Shown here in pieces: positions 33,818 to 42,829 of a stretch of DNA of 64,000 bases; position 1 is the stretch's first letter; the number at the start of each line of letters is the position of its first letter. The DNA comes from Stenotrophomonas tumulicola. Its GTDB lineage: Bacteria > Pseudomonadota > Gammaproteobacteria > Xanthomonadales > Xanthomonadaceae. The notes under the pieces are model-generated. The model had not been told where the DNA came from. It did no database searches and worked only from the letters and a program-made list of their open reading frames with translations. Both the position numbers and the translations under genes were made by a program. The DNA is taken from positions 930,001-994,000 of the forward strand of contig NZ_JACGXS010000001.1 of NCBI RefSeq assembly GCF_014117215.1, in the 5' to 3' direction.

Positions 33818-34422
33818 GACAGCTCCCGCACGCCCGAAGCAGCGCCTGCGGACGCTGGGCAGATCAGGGCAGGGGACGTGCGAGCTCTCATAATTGCCAG
33901 TCTAGCCCTCTTGGGGCCGACTGGCATTGATCACGATCAAGCCATCGCGCGGACTCAGCGGTGGCATCCGCCGCAGCAGGGGGATGCGGCCGGGGCGGCT
34001 GGCGTGTCGGCCTCAGAAGGGAGCACGGCGGCGATCACATACCGGAATTGACCGAGGAGGAGAAGGATCGGCAGACCCGCGAGGGTTTGGCCGACGTCGA
34101 CGCTGGACGGACGATCCCGCACTAGGAACTACTGCAATGGGTCAGGCGACTGTCGGAGCCTTCTTGTTGAGGGTTTCCGTTGGGTCAGGAGCGTGGAAAC
34201 TCTTGAATCCAATATTCAAGAAGGGCACGCGTGCCTGAGCAGTACTTCCGCAATGCCTCTGTCACGCGACTTCTGGTTCGATCAAGCCTAGCTCTGTAAT
34301 CCACGAACTGTTGACGTCGAGGGGTGTTTCCTCGTTGAATCATGGCGATAGAGCCGATTCGGCTGTTTTTCTCACGAATCCCTGCCGACCCTCAAGTAGA
34401 AGCATTTTTCCGTCGTTGACGG
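33818..34422. other. Gap upstream of second cus locus: FNR-type box and antitoxin-like remnant
   Basis: No intact gene. It holds an 8-bp inverted repeat TGCCAGTC / GACTGGCA (33895-33926), a TTGAT-N4-ATCAA palindrome, and a short open frame from about 34021 reading LTEEEKDRQTREGLADVDAG. That frame resembles CopG/ParD-type antitoxin tails and meets a stop at 34123 (...TIPH then ELLQWV), so it is a dead fragment. The rest to the tRNA-like element shows nothing. Confidence 0.45.
33927..33940 (-). promoter_or_regulatory. FNR/ANR-type box upstream of the second cus operon
   Basis: TTGAT-CACG-ATCAA matches the FNR consensus exactly and lies about 110 bases upstream of the leader start. It would suggest oxygen-responsive control; chance occurrence cannot be excluded. 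Confidence 0.4.
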
Positions 34423-34525
34423 TGGTGCCCCTGGTCGGAATCGAACCGACGTGTACGCGCTTATCTGGCGCGTGCTCTCACCGGGGTATAAGGCCGGCCC
34501 TCTGACCAACATGAGCAACAGGGGC
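34423..34525 (-). pseudogene. Degenerate tRNA-Ile(GAT)-like gene with D-loop insertion
   Basis: On the minus strand the 3' half is a good tRNA: acceptor GCCCCTG/CAGGGGC, T arm GTCGG-TTCGATT-CCGAC, encoded CCA, and anticodon stem CGCGC/GCGCG with loop CAGATAA (anticodon GAT, Ile). Two defects show. Base 33 is A instead of the near-universal T. The D loop is swollen by about 26 bases between GCTCATGTTGGTCAGAG and GAGC, giving 103 nt in place of 77. It is probably a non-functional tRNA carried on the mobile region, or an old attachment site. Confidence 0.6.
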
Positions 34526-34617
34526 GTGATCGATCGATGCGATCACGCCGGTATTCGAGGGTCGAGCTGGCTCAGGCGGTTCATGGGGCAAGCATACCGG
34601 GGATGGACGCTATGCCG

Positions 34618-35169
34618 CTATCCCCGGGCGCGGCGGTAGGAGTGGGCCCACGCCGGAGCAGAGATCCGGCCGGTCGCCACCAGCCAGGCCATCCGCAAGG
34701 CCTGCGCGTCCACCAACGCATGGTGGCGCCTGGCCCTATGTTCCGGATGGGCTGCGAACCAGTCCTCGACCAGCAGCCCAGGAAGGCCTTCCTTCGACAT
34801 GCATGTCATGACCGGGGCCGGCCGGGGTCCGCATGCGGCAACCTGGTCATCGGGTAGCTCAAAACCATCCAGTGCATACCGCAGCAGCTGGAGATCGTTC
34901 GGGAAATCCGCCATCACCGCCAGCGCGTCGGTCTCGCTGAGGAAGGCGCGCAGCTCGGTAGTCAGGACGGCATCCGGCAGGGCTGCGTCGCCGCGGTCGA
35001 GCAGCGGGTAGACGCTCTGACGAACGAAGTCGGTGGGAGCCTCGGGCAGGCTGGCTCGCTCAGCGTAGAAAAGGCGGTCTCCACCTTCGTTCACCAGCGC
35101 CAGACTCACCAGCTCGCTGCCCGTTACATCGGCCCACTCGGTGTCCAAGAAGTAGTACGTGGTGGCCAT
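34618..35169 (-). CDS. DEDD-type 3'-5' exoribonuclease-like protein
   Basis: A 183-residue protein with exonuclease motifs: Exo I YFLDTEW (D-x-E), Exo II in MADFPNDLQLL, Exo III RRHHALVDAQALRMAW (H-x4-D). This matches the Rv2179c-like small exoribonuclease family. No signal peptide; cytoplasmic. It stands alone between the degenerate tRNA and the truncated integrase. Its substrate is unknown; a tRNA or other RNA role is only suggested by the fold. Confidence 0.75.
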   Translation of the reverse strand: MATTYYFLDTEWADVTGSELVSLALVNEGGDRLFYAERASLPEAPTDFVRQSVYPLLDRGDAALPDAVLTTELRAFLSETDALAVMADFPNDLQLLRYALDGFELPDDQVAACGPRPAPVMTCMSKEGLPGLLVEDWFAAHPEHRARRHHALVDAQALRMAWLVATGRISAPAWAHSYRRARG

Positions 35170-35249
35170 GATTGAATGGTGCCACAGCTTCCCGGGGGGC
35201 CGAGCCTGGAAGTGCGGCCGAGGGTAGAATTCAGCGATCCATCAATCGG

Positions 35250-35987
35250 TTAGCGAAGATCTGGCCGTGCTCGTAACGATTCCCTGCCAGCCCTCGTCTT
35301 AGCCTGGTCCAGGTGGTAGACAAAACCGCCTTCGGGCAGGGCACGCAGATGCGCCAGGGTCGCTGCCGCCACCTCGCTGCGACGGCGACCGCCAGTGGAA
35401 AAGCCGAAGTAGAGCAGGGCGCGATCGCGCAGGCCTGCCAAGCCGGGGCCGCAGGTGGCCAGCAGCGCATGCAGCTCGAGCCGTGTGATCGCTGCCTTTT
35501 TGCGTGGGCGCTCCCCACGCTTATGCGCAGTCCGGCGGGCGCTGACCAGCAGCTGGCGCACCTCGACGCTGTCGAGGGGATTGGCCAAGTGCTGCAGCTG
35601 ATGGACCTTGCTCAGCACCGAGACGCGGTGGGTGAGGGTGGCCAACCGCCACGGGCCAGGGCGGCTCTTCAACTTGGCCGCCACCAGCGCCTGGTCCAGC
35701 GCGGCCGGCAACTCCCAGCGCACACCCTCGGCGGTGTCGCGCGCCACGTGGTCGACGATGAATTGCACCACGGTTGCCGACGGCAGCGGCAGGCGTAGCG
35801 GCTGAGCGTAGCGGCCTTGGTACCAGCCGGCCCAGTAGCGCAGGGCGGTACGGTAACTGCGGGTGGTATTGGCGCTGTGCGCCGCCGCCAGGATCTGGTC
35901 AGCGGCGGTAGCGGCCTGCGCCGACAGCCGGGCCGGATCGGGCAGGGCGACACTCCGATCAACGGTAATGGAAGTGATGTTTTTCAT
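35250..35987 (-). pseudogene. Truncated tyrosine recombinase (integrase), first copy
   Basis: N-terminal 235 or so codons are homologous to the intact integrase at 58145 (both share ANTTRSY, YWA-WYQGRY, FIVDH/FIIDH and AHKRGERP-KK). The first catalytic Arg region GGRRRSE is present. The frame ends soon after YHLDQAKTRAG, so the HxLR box and the nucleophilic Tyr are missing. It cannot recombine DNA. It is divergent from the kfrA-like gene at 36095 across a 13-bp-arm palindrome. Confidence 0.85.
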
Positions 35988-36023
35988 ATGTACTATGTAC
36001 CTCTCACTACACGCTGGCGTCGA

Positions 36024-36054
36024 TACATCCGATAATTCTACATTATCGGATGTA
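36024..36054. promoter_or_regulatory. Perfect 13-bp inverted repeat between integrase and kfrA-like gene
   Basis: TACATCCGATAAT and ATTATCGGATGTA separated by TCTAC, centred between the divergent starts at 35987 and 36095. The GATAAT-N5-ATTATC core recurs upstream of the other kfrA-like gene (12120), with a related GATAA/TTATC site upstream of the intact integrase (58084). Probably a shared operator; a recombinase site is the alternative. Confidence 0.7.
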
Positions 36055-36094
36055 CCGCTCGGATTCGTTCTTTTTCGCAGCTGGAGACATGTTT

Positions 36095-37015
36095 ATGGCC
36101 CGGGGCCTCACTGAGCTGGACGTCCATCAGGCCGCCGACGACCTCATCGCCGGAGGCGATCGCCCCACGGTGGAACGCATCCGCGCCCACCTGGGCACCG
36201 GTTCACCCAATACCGTGACCCGTCACTTGGACAGCTGGTGGGCCAGCGTCGGCGCACGCCTGCGGCAGCGCGCCCGCGAGCAGGGCCGCCCGGACGTGCC
36301 GACGGAGGTGGACGCGTTGGCGCAGCGCTGCTGGGCCGCCGCCCTAGAGGCCGCCGCCGACCACGCGCAGGCCTTGGTGGTTGGCGAACGCGCCGATTTG
36401 CACGCGGCGCAGGCCGCCGTGGCCAGCCAGCAGGACGTGCTGGCGCATGAGCGCACCCAAGCGCTGGAGCGGCTGACTCAAGCCCAGCACGAGGCCCGTA
36501 CGGCTGAGACCAGCGCCGCCGCCCTGCGCGAACAGTTGCGCCAGCTGCACGACGAGCGCGACGACCTGCGCCGCCAACGCGACGGCACTTCCACGCGCAA
36601 CGAACTCCTGGAGGAACAGGTGGCCGCGCTGCGCGCCGAGCTGGCGCAGAAGGCCGACCAGCACACCGCCGAGCGCGATGAGCTGCTGGCGCATCTCCGC
36701 GCCACCGAAGACCGCGCACTGACCGAGGTGGACCGGGCACGCCAGGCGCTGCAGCAGCTCCAGCACAGCGTCACCGCGCAATCCCTTCAGCACCAGCGTG
36801 AGCTCAGCAACCTAAGCGCGGCCCGCCAGCAGGCTGAACAGACCACCGCCCAGGCACTGCGCGACCGGGACATCCAGAGCGCGCTGGCAAGCGCCTATGC
36901 CAGCCAGCTTGAGCGCTTGGGCGATCTGCCCGAGCAAGTGCGCGCTGCACTCACACCGCCGGCAGCGCCCGCGCGAACCAAGGCAAAACCGGTCCGCAAG
37001 GCGCGCTCGGGGTAG
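36095..37015 (+). CDS. KfrA-like DNA-binding coiled-coil protein, second copy
   Basis: A 306-residue protein. The N-terminal DNA-binding domain (ELDVHQAADDLIAGGDRPTV, then GTGSPNTVTRHLDSWW) aligns with that of the gene at 12239. Then come about 200 residues of Ala/Gln/Glu/Arg-rich coiled coil and a basic C-terminus. The start MARGLTEL at 36095 has GGAG at a usable distance and aligns with the first copy; the frame is open back to 36050, inside the palindrome. Divergent partner of the truncated integrase. Confidence 0.8.
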   Translation: MARGLTELDVHQAADDLIAGGDRPTVERIRAHLGTGSPNTVTRHLDSWWASVGARLRQRAREQGRPDVPTEVDALAQRCWAAALEAAADHAQALVVGERADLHAAQAAVASQQDVLAHERTQALERLTQAQHEARTAETSAAALREQLRQLHDERDDLRRQRDGTSTRNELLEEQVAALRAELAQKADQHTAERDELLAHLRATEDRALTEVDRARQALQQLQHSVTAQSLQHQRELSNLSAARQQAEQTTAQALRDRDIQSALASAYASQLERLGDLPEQVRAALTPPAAPARTKAKPVRKARSG

Positions 37016-37036
37016 GCCGATGACCGGTGCGATTAG

Positions 37037-37399
37037 CTAGGCCAGCCCGATCATCCGCAAGCGGGGCAGGGTGCAGTCCTGCCCCGGATCCCACTCGCCG
37101 CAATAGACCCGTGAGGTACCTGATCCATGATGAGCAACGCCCAGGTGAACAGGATCCCCAGCGTCGAATTGCAGCTCTTCAAATGGATCACGCTGGTCGA
37201 TGCCGTCGAGACTCCCGACTGCGTTGAGCTGGAGGGCGGCGCCCGGATCTGGATCAAGTAGGCATGCCATTCGCTGGCCGGCTTTGGCGATGATGTGCCA
37301 ATACTCACGTTGAGCATTCAGCTCATCCCCTGCGTTAGAGGTCGCCGCTGGTCTACCGAATTTATCGAGATGTGCAGTAGCTTGATCCCGTGGCCGGCC
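37037..37399 (-). pseudogene. Possible remnant of an unknown gene
   Basis: The minus frame is open for 120 codons between stops and reads protein-like: RDQATAHLDKFGRPAATSNA, then EYWHIIAKAGQRMACLLDP, then DPFEELQFDAGDPVHLGVAHH, ending LPRLRMIGLA. The first ATG is only at 37270, and no earlier ATG, GTG or TTG is evident, so the 5' end seems lost. I do not recognise a family. The rest of 37016-37509 shows nothing. Confidence 0.3.
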
Positions 37400-37509
37400 T
37401 TATTTCTTCGAGCCGGCGCAAAATCAAAGCTATCGCCCTGCCCCATACGCAGAGGATCCATCCAGCTGCAGCGGCCAACGCTAACGCATCATCGCCAGAG
37501 GTGGCGGGG

Positions 37510-38379
37510 TCAAAACTTGAGCGTTTCACCATCTTCAGGAATCAAGACGCTGCCTTGGAGCGAATTTTCGATAACGTACTGCCGCAGGTCGGCGCGGGAG
37601 ACAGTCGCGTGGTTCACGGCATCCATATGCACGGACACAATCTTCGCATTAGGGGCGAGCGTGTGCGCCCTAAGTGTATCCCCAGAACTCATGATGATCC
37701 CCGTATCAAAACCCGTGATGCGAGCATCGCCAGTGTTGAGGACGATAACATCCGGTTTATAGCGATTGATCGTATCCTGTACTTCATTCGTCCAGACGGT
37801 ATCAGCAGCAAGGTAGATCGTTGGTGAACCAGCCTTTTCAAAGACCAAACCCATAACACTGCCAAGTCTCTTCGCCAGCGACTCAATCGCGTACATTGAA
37901 TCCGAGCCGTGCTGAGTCACAGTGCGGGAGATAGCCACTCCGCCAAAAATTTCGCGCGGACGCAGGATCCGGACGTCTTTGAAACCCTTATCCCTCAGCA
38001 GCTTAGCGTCAACTTCGTTTTGGACGAATACGGGCATCTGCTTCGGAATCAGCGACTCAGCGGCGGGATCCCAATGATCCAAGTGGGTATGTGTCACAAG
38101 CACCGCATCCACTCCCTTGAGCACCTGACCGGTGTCGAAGGGAAGTTCGACGGTCGGGTTGCGCAATTCATTGCGATACGTTTCCGGGAAGCCTGGATAG
38201 GCGCCTTTAGAGGCCAGCATAGGGTCCACCAGCAATACGGTTTCGCCATACGTAATCTTAGCCGTGGCATTGCGTATCTGCTGGAACGACGTCGTCGCGC
38301 CCGAGACGCCTGCAGCATCTGCGTTGCTCTGGAGGCCTAGCGCCGAAAGCGTGCCAAGTGTAAGGGACAGCATTTTCAT
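37510..38379 (-). CDS. Exported MBL-fold metallohydrolase
   Basis: A 289-residue protein of the metallo-beta-lactamase fold. A short signal-like N-terminus (MLSLTLGTLSALGLQSNADA) precedes the domain. The metal site HTHLDHWD is intact, with a later histidine in VSRTVTQHGSD and an Asp in YLAADTVW. The layout resembles UlaG-type hydrolases; the substrate is unknown. Base composition is lower in GC than the flanks. Its start lies close to the broken end of the IS3 fragment, which may have altered its promoter. Confidence 0.8.
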   Translation of the reverse strand: MKMLSLTLGTLSALGLQSNADAAGVSGATTSFQQIRNATAKITYGETVLLVDPMLASKGAYPGFPETYRNELRNPTVELPFDTGQVLKGVDAVLVTHTHLDHWDPAAESLIPKQMPVFVQNEVDAKLLRDKGFKDVRILRPREIFGGVAISRTVTQHGSDSMYAIESLAKRLGSVMGLVFEKAGSPTIYLAADTVWTNEVQDTINRYKPDVIVLNTGDARITGFDTGIIMSSGDTLRAHTLAPNAKIVSVHMDAVNHATVSRADLRQYVIENSLQGSVLIPEDGETLKF

Positions 38380-38388
38380 ATGTCTTCT

Positions 38389-38652
38389 CTAATTGGAGTG
38401 ATCGCGCTCCTCAGTCAGACGTTTCACCTCGGCCTTCAACCGACGCACCTCGGCTGAGTCCTTGGGCGTGGGCAACATCGACCCCTCTGGTGTGCCCGCC
38501 AAGGCCTCGCTCTTGGCCTTGCGGAGCCATTGGTAAAGGCTGTGGGATGAGACCCCCAGCCGCTTGGCAACCTCGGCTACAGCAAAGCCCCTTTGGGTAA
38601 CCTGCTTGACCGCTTCGGCATTGAACTCATCCGTGTACTGCTTGCTCGCCAT
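38389..38652 (-). pseudogene. IS3-family transposase OrfA fragment
   Basis: The start MASKQYTDEFNAEAVKQV and a helix-turn-helix (VAEVAKRLGVSSHSLYQWL) mark OrfA of an IS3-type element. Leucine-rich KAEVKRLTEERD follows, but the usual continuation into the frameshift window and OrfB is missing; the reading ends in HSN and a stop. Only the first third of the element survives. Confidence 0.85.
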
Positions 38653-38715
38653 AGACACCTCTCTGGCTTCCATTGCTTATGGCTCTGAGATGTCTACGAA
38701 ATCTTGGCCGGTCCA
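38400..38715 (-). mobile_element. Truncated IS3-family insertion sequence
   Basis: The left end is recognisable on the minus strand, starting TGGACCGGCCAAGATTTCG at 38715, followed by the OrfA start. The other end is lost near 38400, where homology to OrfA stops. No matching right end is seen within the window. Confidence 0.65.
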
Positions 38716-38836
38716 ATGAGAACCTTTGTGCCCATGATAATTGGTCGCAGTTGATGAAAGCAGAAAAAAGGCTCAGGCGGCTAAACGGCCCTCACGAGAG
38801 CCATCCGTTACGCCGTCAGATGAGACGTACGTCTGG

Positions 38837-39565
38837 CTACTTTTTGCGTTTTATGGTTCTGCATCGGCCTTTCGCTGCCTTCTGCTTCCTACCCCCTGTC
38901 ACCACATGCCTTGTAATCCACTGGGCAGCAGACGGTTCCGCGCTGAAGGTCCTAATGATCCTTTCAACTACAGTTGAATACCCCACCGTCGCACCTCTGA
39001 GCAGGTTGGTCCAGAACCGAGCAATGAGAAAAGACAGCACGCCACTCATAAGGACGGAGCCAAAGAACCAGAAATGACTAATGGGCGAGGTAACCTTCAG
39101 CCCCTTGGTAAACATATACGTCGCAAACATGCCTGCACCGGAATGCGCCAGCATTATCAACGACGTCGGCGAAGTGCGAACCCTGAAGACAACCGAGGTG
39201 GAAAGCGTTTCTACAGCCGACAGAAGAATCAGTAAAAGGCTTGCCGTTAATGCGGGGCACAGAAGCTGGCAACCAGACTGCTGCGTGTAAAGAAGGAATG
39301 GAGCCGCCAACAAGACCAGTGCCTCAAGGCACACGCTGGGATATCTCCTCAGGAACTGCCCCCAACTTCTTCGGGCTAATGCAAACATGTCCTGAATAAG
39401 GCTAGCCACCGTCATTGCGGCCATGCTGGATAGCGTGATACAGGCTGGGATCCAGAGCATCCTCTCCTCCGGTCCCGGCGCGAAAGGCTCCATAGCCACC
39501 ACGCCCCAGGTGGCCATCGCAAGGAACGACACGATAGGCCATACAGCTTGGCTTACTTTTCGCAT
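38837..39565 (-). CDS. Unknown multi-pass membrane protein
   Basis: A 242-residue protein with about six hydrophobic segments (VWPIVSFLAMATWGVVAM, ITLSSMAAMTVASLIQD, CLEALVLLAAPFLLY, CPALTASLLLILLSAV, LIMLAHSGAGMFATYMF, FWFFGSVLMSGVLSFLIA) and a strongly basic C-terminus. I do not recognise the family. The start lies within the last 13 bases of the response-regulator gene, so translation is coupled. It is the distal gene of the czc transcript and might serve signalling or transport. Confidence 0.6.
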   Translation of the reverse strand: MRKVSQAVWPIVSFLAMATWGVVAMEPFAPGPEERMLWIPACITLSSMAAMTVASLIQDMFALARRSWGQFLRRYPSVCLEALVLLAAPFLLYTQQSGCQLLCPALTASLLLILLSAVETLSTSVVFRVRTSPTSLIMLAHSGAGMFATYMFTKGLKVTSPISHFWFFGSVLMSGVLSFLIARFWTNLLRGATVGYSTVVERIIRTFSAEPSAAQWITRHVVTGGRKQKAAKGRCRTIKRKK

Positions 39566-40290
39566 AGAGCTGCTACATCCGACGTGCAGGCTCTTCTTGG
39601 CGAGCCCGAAACGATCATCTCGGCCCCCAATCGATAGCCAAAGCGTGGCAGCGTATGTATCAACCTCTCGTCGAACCCCCCATCAACGCTTCGTCTGAGG
39701 GCGGACATATGAGATCGGAGCAGGTCCCGATCTGGCGGATCGTCCCCCCATAAAGCGTGCTCCAGCTCTTGGCGACTCACAGCCGAAGGGCTCGCCCGCA
39801 TCAGAACTTGTAGCAACTTTCGGGATCCAGGGTAGAGCCGCAGCTGCCTTCCTTCCCTGGTCGCTATCAACGTTGCCAGATCGAGAGTAAGGCCACCGAC
39901 TGTCAGCCGTCTGGTGGCCGGACGCCCTTGGGCGCGGTTCACTATCGCCTGAAGCCGGACTTCCAATTCCGGGATGTCAAATGGCTTGGTTACATAGTCA
40001 TCCGCCCCAGAACGGAAGGCACGAATTTTATCGGACAGCTCCCGCCTCTCAGTAAGCATCAGAACTGGTACCGATACACCATGCTCAGACCGCAGCTTGC
40101 TGATCAGATCAGGGCCTTCGATACGCGGCAACGTCCAATCCAAGACGACTGCGTCATAGGTATTAGACACTGCAAGGTGCAGCCCTGTGACGCCGTCTCC
40201 CGCAGCATCGAGCTGATGCCCCCTGCACTCGAAATACTCGAAAATCGCCTTGGCAACCCGGAGATCACGGTCAATGACAAGAAGGCGCAT
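39553..40290 (-). CDS. OmpR-type response regulator without an adjacent kinase
   Basis: A 245-residue regulator: receiver domain with phospho-acceptor Asp51 (VVLDWTLPRIEG) and Lys102 (GADDYVTKPF), then a winged-helix DNA-binding domain (LTVGGLTLDLATL, LHTLP-RFGYRLG region). The usual acidic pair reads D7-R8 (VIDRD), so one metal-binding acid is replaced by Arg. The start MRLLVID at 40290 is one base after the ATPase stop. No histidine kinase lies beside it. It probably controls the czc operon, but phosphorylation may be weakened. Confidence 0.85.
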   Translation of the reverse strand: MRLLVIDRDLRVAKAIFEYFECRGHQLDAAGDGVTGLHLAVSNTYDAVVLDWTLPRIEGPDLISKLRSEHGVSVPVLMLTERRELSDKIRAFRSGADDYVTKPFDIPELEVRLQAIVNRAQGRPATRRLTVGGLTLDLATLIATREGRQLRLYPGSRKLLQVLMRASPSAVSRQELEHALWGDDPPDRDLLRSHMSALRRSVDGGFDERLIHTLPRFGYRLGAEMIVSGSPRRACTSDVAALCEK

Positions 40291-40291
40291 G

Positions 40292-42751
40292 TCAGGACTG
40301 ACGGTAGCCGAGAAGCCGAAGGGCATTGAACACCACCAGCAACGTCGAGCCCTCGTGCACGGCTACGGCGGGACCAATGCCAAGACCCATGATTGTGGCT
40401 GGAACGAGCAGTGCGACAACGCCAAGGCTGACATAGACGTTCTGACGGATCACCCCTCGGGTGCGACGACTGAGCTCCACAGCGAAGGCAACCTGTTTCA
40501 GGTCCTCGGACATGAGGGCAACATCAGCAGTCTCCAGCGCGACATCGGAAGAGGCCGCTCCCATCGCAATACCCACACTTGCACTGGCCATTGCAGGTGC
40601 GTCATTTACGCCGTCGCCCACCATCGCCACCCGCTCCGTCTCTTTTAATTGACGGATCGCCTTTACCTTATCGTCGGGCATGAGATTGCCCCATGCCTCG
40701 TCCAAACCGACGTCCCTTGCTACAGCTTGGGCAACAGTCTGATGGTCACCGGAGATCATGATCATCCGCTGGATGCCCAAGCTCCGTAACTTTTCCAATG
40801 CCTCACGTGCCTCTGGGCGCGGCGTGTCCATCAGCCCGATGATGCCCAGGTCCCGGTCGCCCAGGCGAACCGCCATGGTCGTTCTCCCAGCTTCGCGCAG
40901 TACATCGATAGCAGACTGCGCGTCAGTGGTGAGAGCTCCAATGCTACCGTTACCGAACATCTCTGCTTTTCCGATCCAGGCGCTGATGCCGTTCACTTTT
41001 GCCTGAACGCCGCTCCCCGCAAAGTTCGTAAGATCCGTCGCGCCCGTCACCTGGATGTCGCCCAGTCGAGCGCTCCCGTCGCGAACGATGGCTGCAGCTA
41101 ACGGGTGGTCACTGAGGGCCTCTACGGCCACCGCAATTTGGAGCAACTCTTTCTCCGTTGCCCCCTGCATGACCTTGATATCGGTGATGCGCGGCTTGCC
41201 TTGGGTGAGCGTTCCGGTCTTGTCAAACGCGATGGCGCGGATCATTCCTAACTCTTCGAGCGGCGCTCCACCTTTGATGAGTACACCACCACGTGCGGCT
41301 CTTGCGATCCCCGCCAGAACAGCACTTGGCGTGGCTATGGCCAGTGCGCAGGGGCTCGCTGCTACCAAAACTGCCATAGCACGATAGAAGCTGTCACGGA
41401 ATGGCTCATCAACCACAACCCAGGAGAAGAGAAGGAGTGCAGCCAGAATCAATACCGCAGGAACGAACACTCTCTCGAACTTGTCCGTAAAGCGCTGCGT
41501 GGGCGACTTCCTCGTCTCAGCCTCACTTACCATCTTGACGACGCGAGCGAGGGCGGATTCCCCTGATCTACGCGTGACTTCAACCTCCAAGGCGCCAGAG
41601 CCATTGATAGTGCCGGCGAAAACACGTGACTCCATTGCCACCGAATCAGACCGAACCCGTGCCAGGGCAGGGTCACTGACTGCCAGCTTATCGACCGGGA
41701 TGCTTTCCCCGGTGACAGGGGCTTGGTCAACGCTGCTAGCCCCTTTGATAACGAATCCGTCCGCCGGCATCCGGTCATTGGGACGTACGACCACGACGTC
41801 TCCAGGTATCAAGGCTTCAACCCGGACTTCAACCACCCGTCCATCCCTCAGTACCTTGGCGGTCTCAGGGGCAAGCTTGGCGAGAGCTTCGATCGCACGC
41901 TTCGCCCGGCCCATCGCGTAATGTTCAAGGGCGTGACCGAGACTGAAGAGGAACAGAAGCAAAGCGCCTTCGGCCCATGCGCCGAGCGCGGCTGCGCCTG
42001 CCGCTGCAACCAGCATCAGCGTATCGATCTCAAAGCGCTTTAGCTTGATATTCCCGATCGCCTCGCCAAGCGTGAACCAGCCGCCAAAGACGTAGGCTGC
42101 TACGTAAAACGCTGTGGGAATCCAGGGCGTTTGGGTCAACCCAAGCTTTTCAATCGCAAATCCCACGATCAGGAGCAGGCCGCAAGCAAGTGAGAAGATC
42201 AGCTCACTATTGCCACCCAGGAGGCCCCCGTGGGAATGACCGGGGTCCTGTCCGTCCTTGTGATCGTGTCCTTCGCGCTGATCCTTCAAATCTCCCCTCG
42301 GACTCGGTGGCTCTTGCGCTACACCCAGCGCGTCAAGCTTCGCTCTCAGCTCCGCCTCGCCTGTCTTGGCTCTCTCGTACTCGATACTTATGCCGCCAGC
42401 TGGGCTGGTGGTGGCTTCAATGACGCCTGGTACGGCCTGCACTTGCGCCGCAATTGTCCTTGCCTTTCGTGCGTGAACGGCCGAACCAAGCTCCAAGAAA
42501 AGGTGGCCATACCGATCACCCAACTCAACGCCCATGGATGCCGCCACCTCTCGCACTCGCTGAAGCGAGACGATCTCGGGGTTGTAATGAATGCAGAGCA
42601 TTCCGAGAGCTCCCTCGCCACCCTCGCACGCGTGCACGCGCGATACTCCGTTCATTTCCTCAAGGCCATCGACCAGCCTCTGCACGCAGCTGTCGTCGCG
42701 AGCGACGCCTGGGAGTAGTAGCGGCAGTTCGATTTCTGTGGTCAGGTTCAT
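40292..42751 (-). CDS. P1B-4-type metal ATPase (CzcP/CoaT-like)
   Basis: An 819-residue inner-membrane pump for Zn/Cd/Co-type ions. The transmembrane motif is SPC (Ser466-Cys468) and the last helix has HEGST, the pair that defines the P1B-4 group. DKTGT and GDGVNDAP are present. The N-terminus carries two degenerate HMA-like folds without CxxC and a His-rich linker (EGHDHKDGQDPGHSHGG). Being in a czc operon it resembles CzcP, which speeds cytoplasmic zinc export. It lies 78 bases after czcA. Confidence 0.9.
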   Translation of the reverse strand: MNLTTEIELPLLLPGVARDDSCVQRLVDGLEEMNGVSRVHACEGGEGALGMLCIHYNPEIVSLQRVREVAASMGVELGDRYGHLFLELGSAVHARKARTIAAQVQAVPGVIEATTSPAGGISIEYERAKTGEAELRAKLDALGVAQEPPSPRGDLKDQREGHDHKDGQDPGHSHGGLLGGNSELIFSLACGLLLIVGFAIEKLGLTQTPWIPTAFYVAAYVFGGWFTLGEAIGNIKLKRFEIDTLMLVAAAGAAALGAWAEGALLLFLFSLGHALEHYAMGRAKRAIEALAKLAPETAKVLRDGRVVEVRVEALIPGDVVVVRPNDRMPADGFVIKGASSVDQAPVTGESIPVDKLAVSDPALARVRSDSVAMESRVFAGTINGSGALEVEVTRRSGESALARVVKMVSEAETRKSPTQRFTDKFERVFVPAVLILAALLLFSWVVVDEPFRDSFYRAMAVLVAASPCALAIATPSAVLAGIARAARGGVLIKGGAPLEELGMIRAIAFDKTGTLTQGKPRITDIKVMQGATEKELLQIAVAVEALSDHPLAAAIVRDGSARLGDIQVTGATDLTNFAGSGVQAKVNGISAWIGKAEMFGNGSIGALTTDAQSAIDVLREAGRTTMAVRLGDRDLGIIGLMDTPRPEAREALEKLRSLGIQRMIMISGDHQTVAQAVARDVGLDEAWGNLMPDDKVKAIRQLKETERVAMVGDGVNDAPAMASASVGIAMGAASSDVALETADVALMSEDLKQVAFAVELSRRTRGVIRQNVYVSLGVVALLVPATIMGLGIGPAVAVHEGSTLLVVFNALRLLGYRQS

Positions 42752-42829
42752 GTGTTCCCTCCAACGTCATAAGAATGGATCGGGAAGTCCGGCAGGCAGA
42801 TGCGCTGCCGGACCCAAACATTCCATCAA

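Noticed and set aside
33927..34238. 103-codon + strand frame
   Set aside because: Basic, low-complexity translation; overlaps a better antitoxin-like fragment in another frame that itself is broken.
34311..34505. 64-codon frame containing PLVGIEPTCTRL
   Set aside because: A familiar antisense translation of a tRNA 3' end, here the degenerate tRNA on the minus strand.
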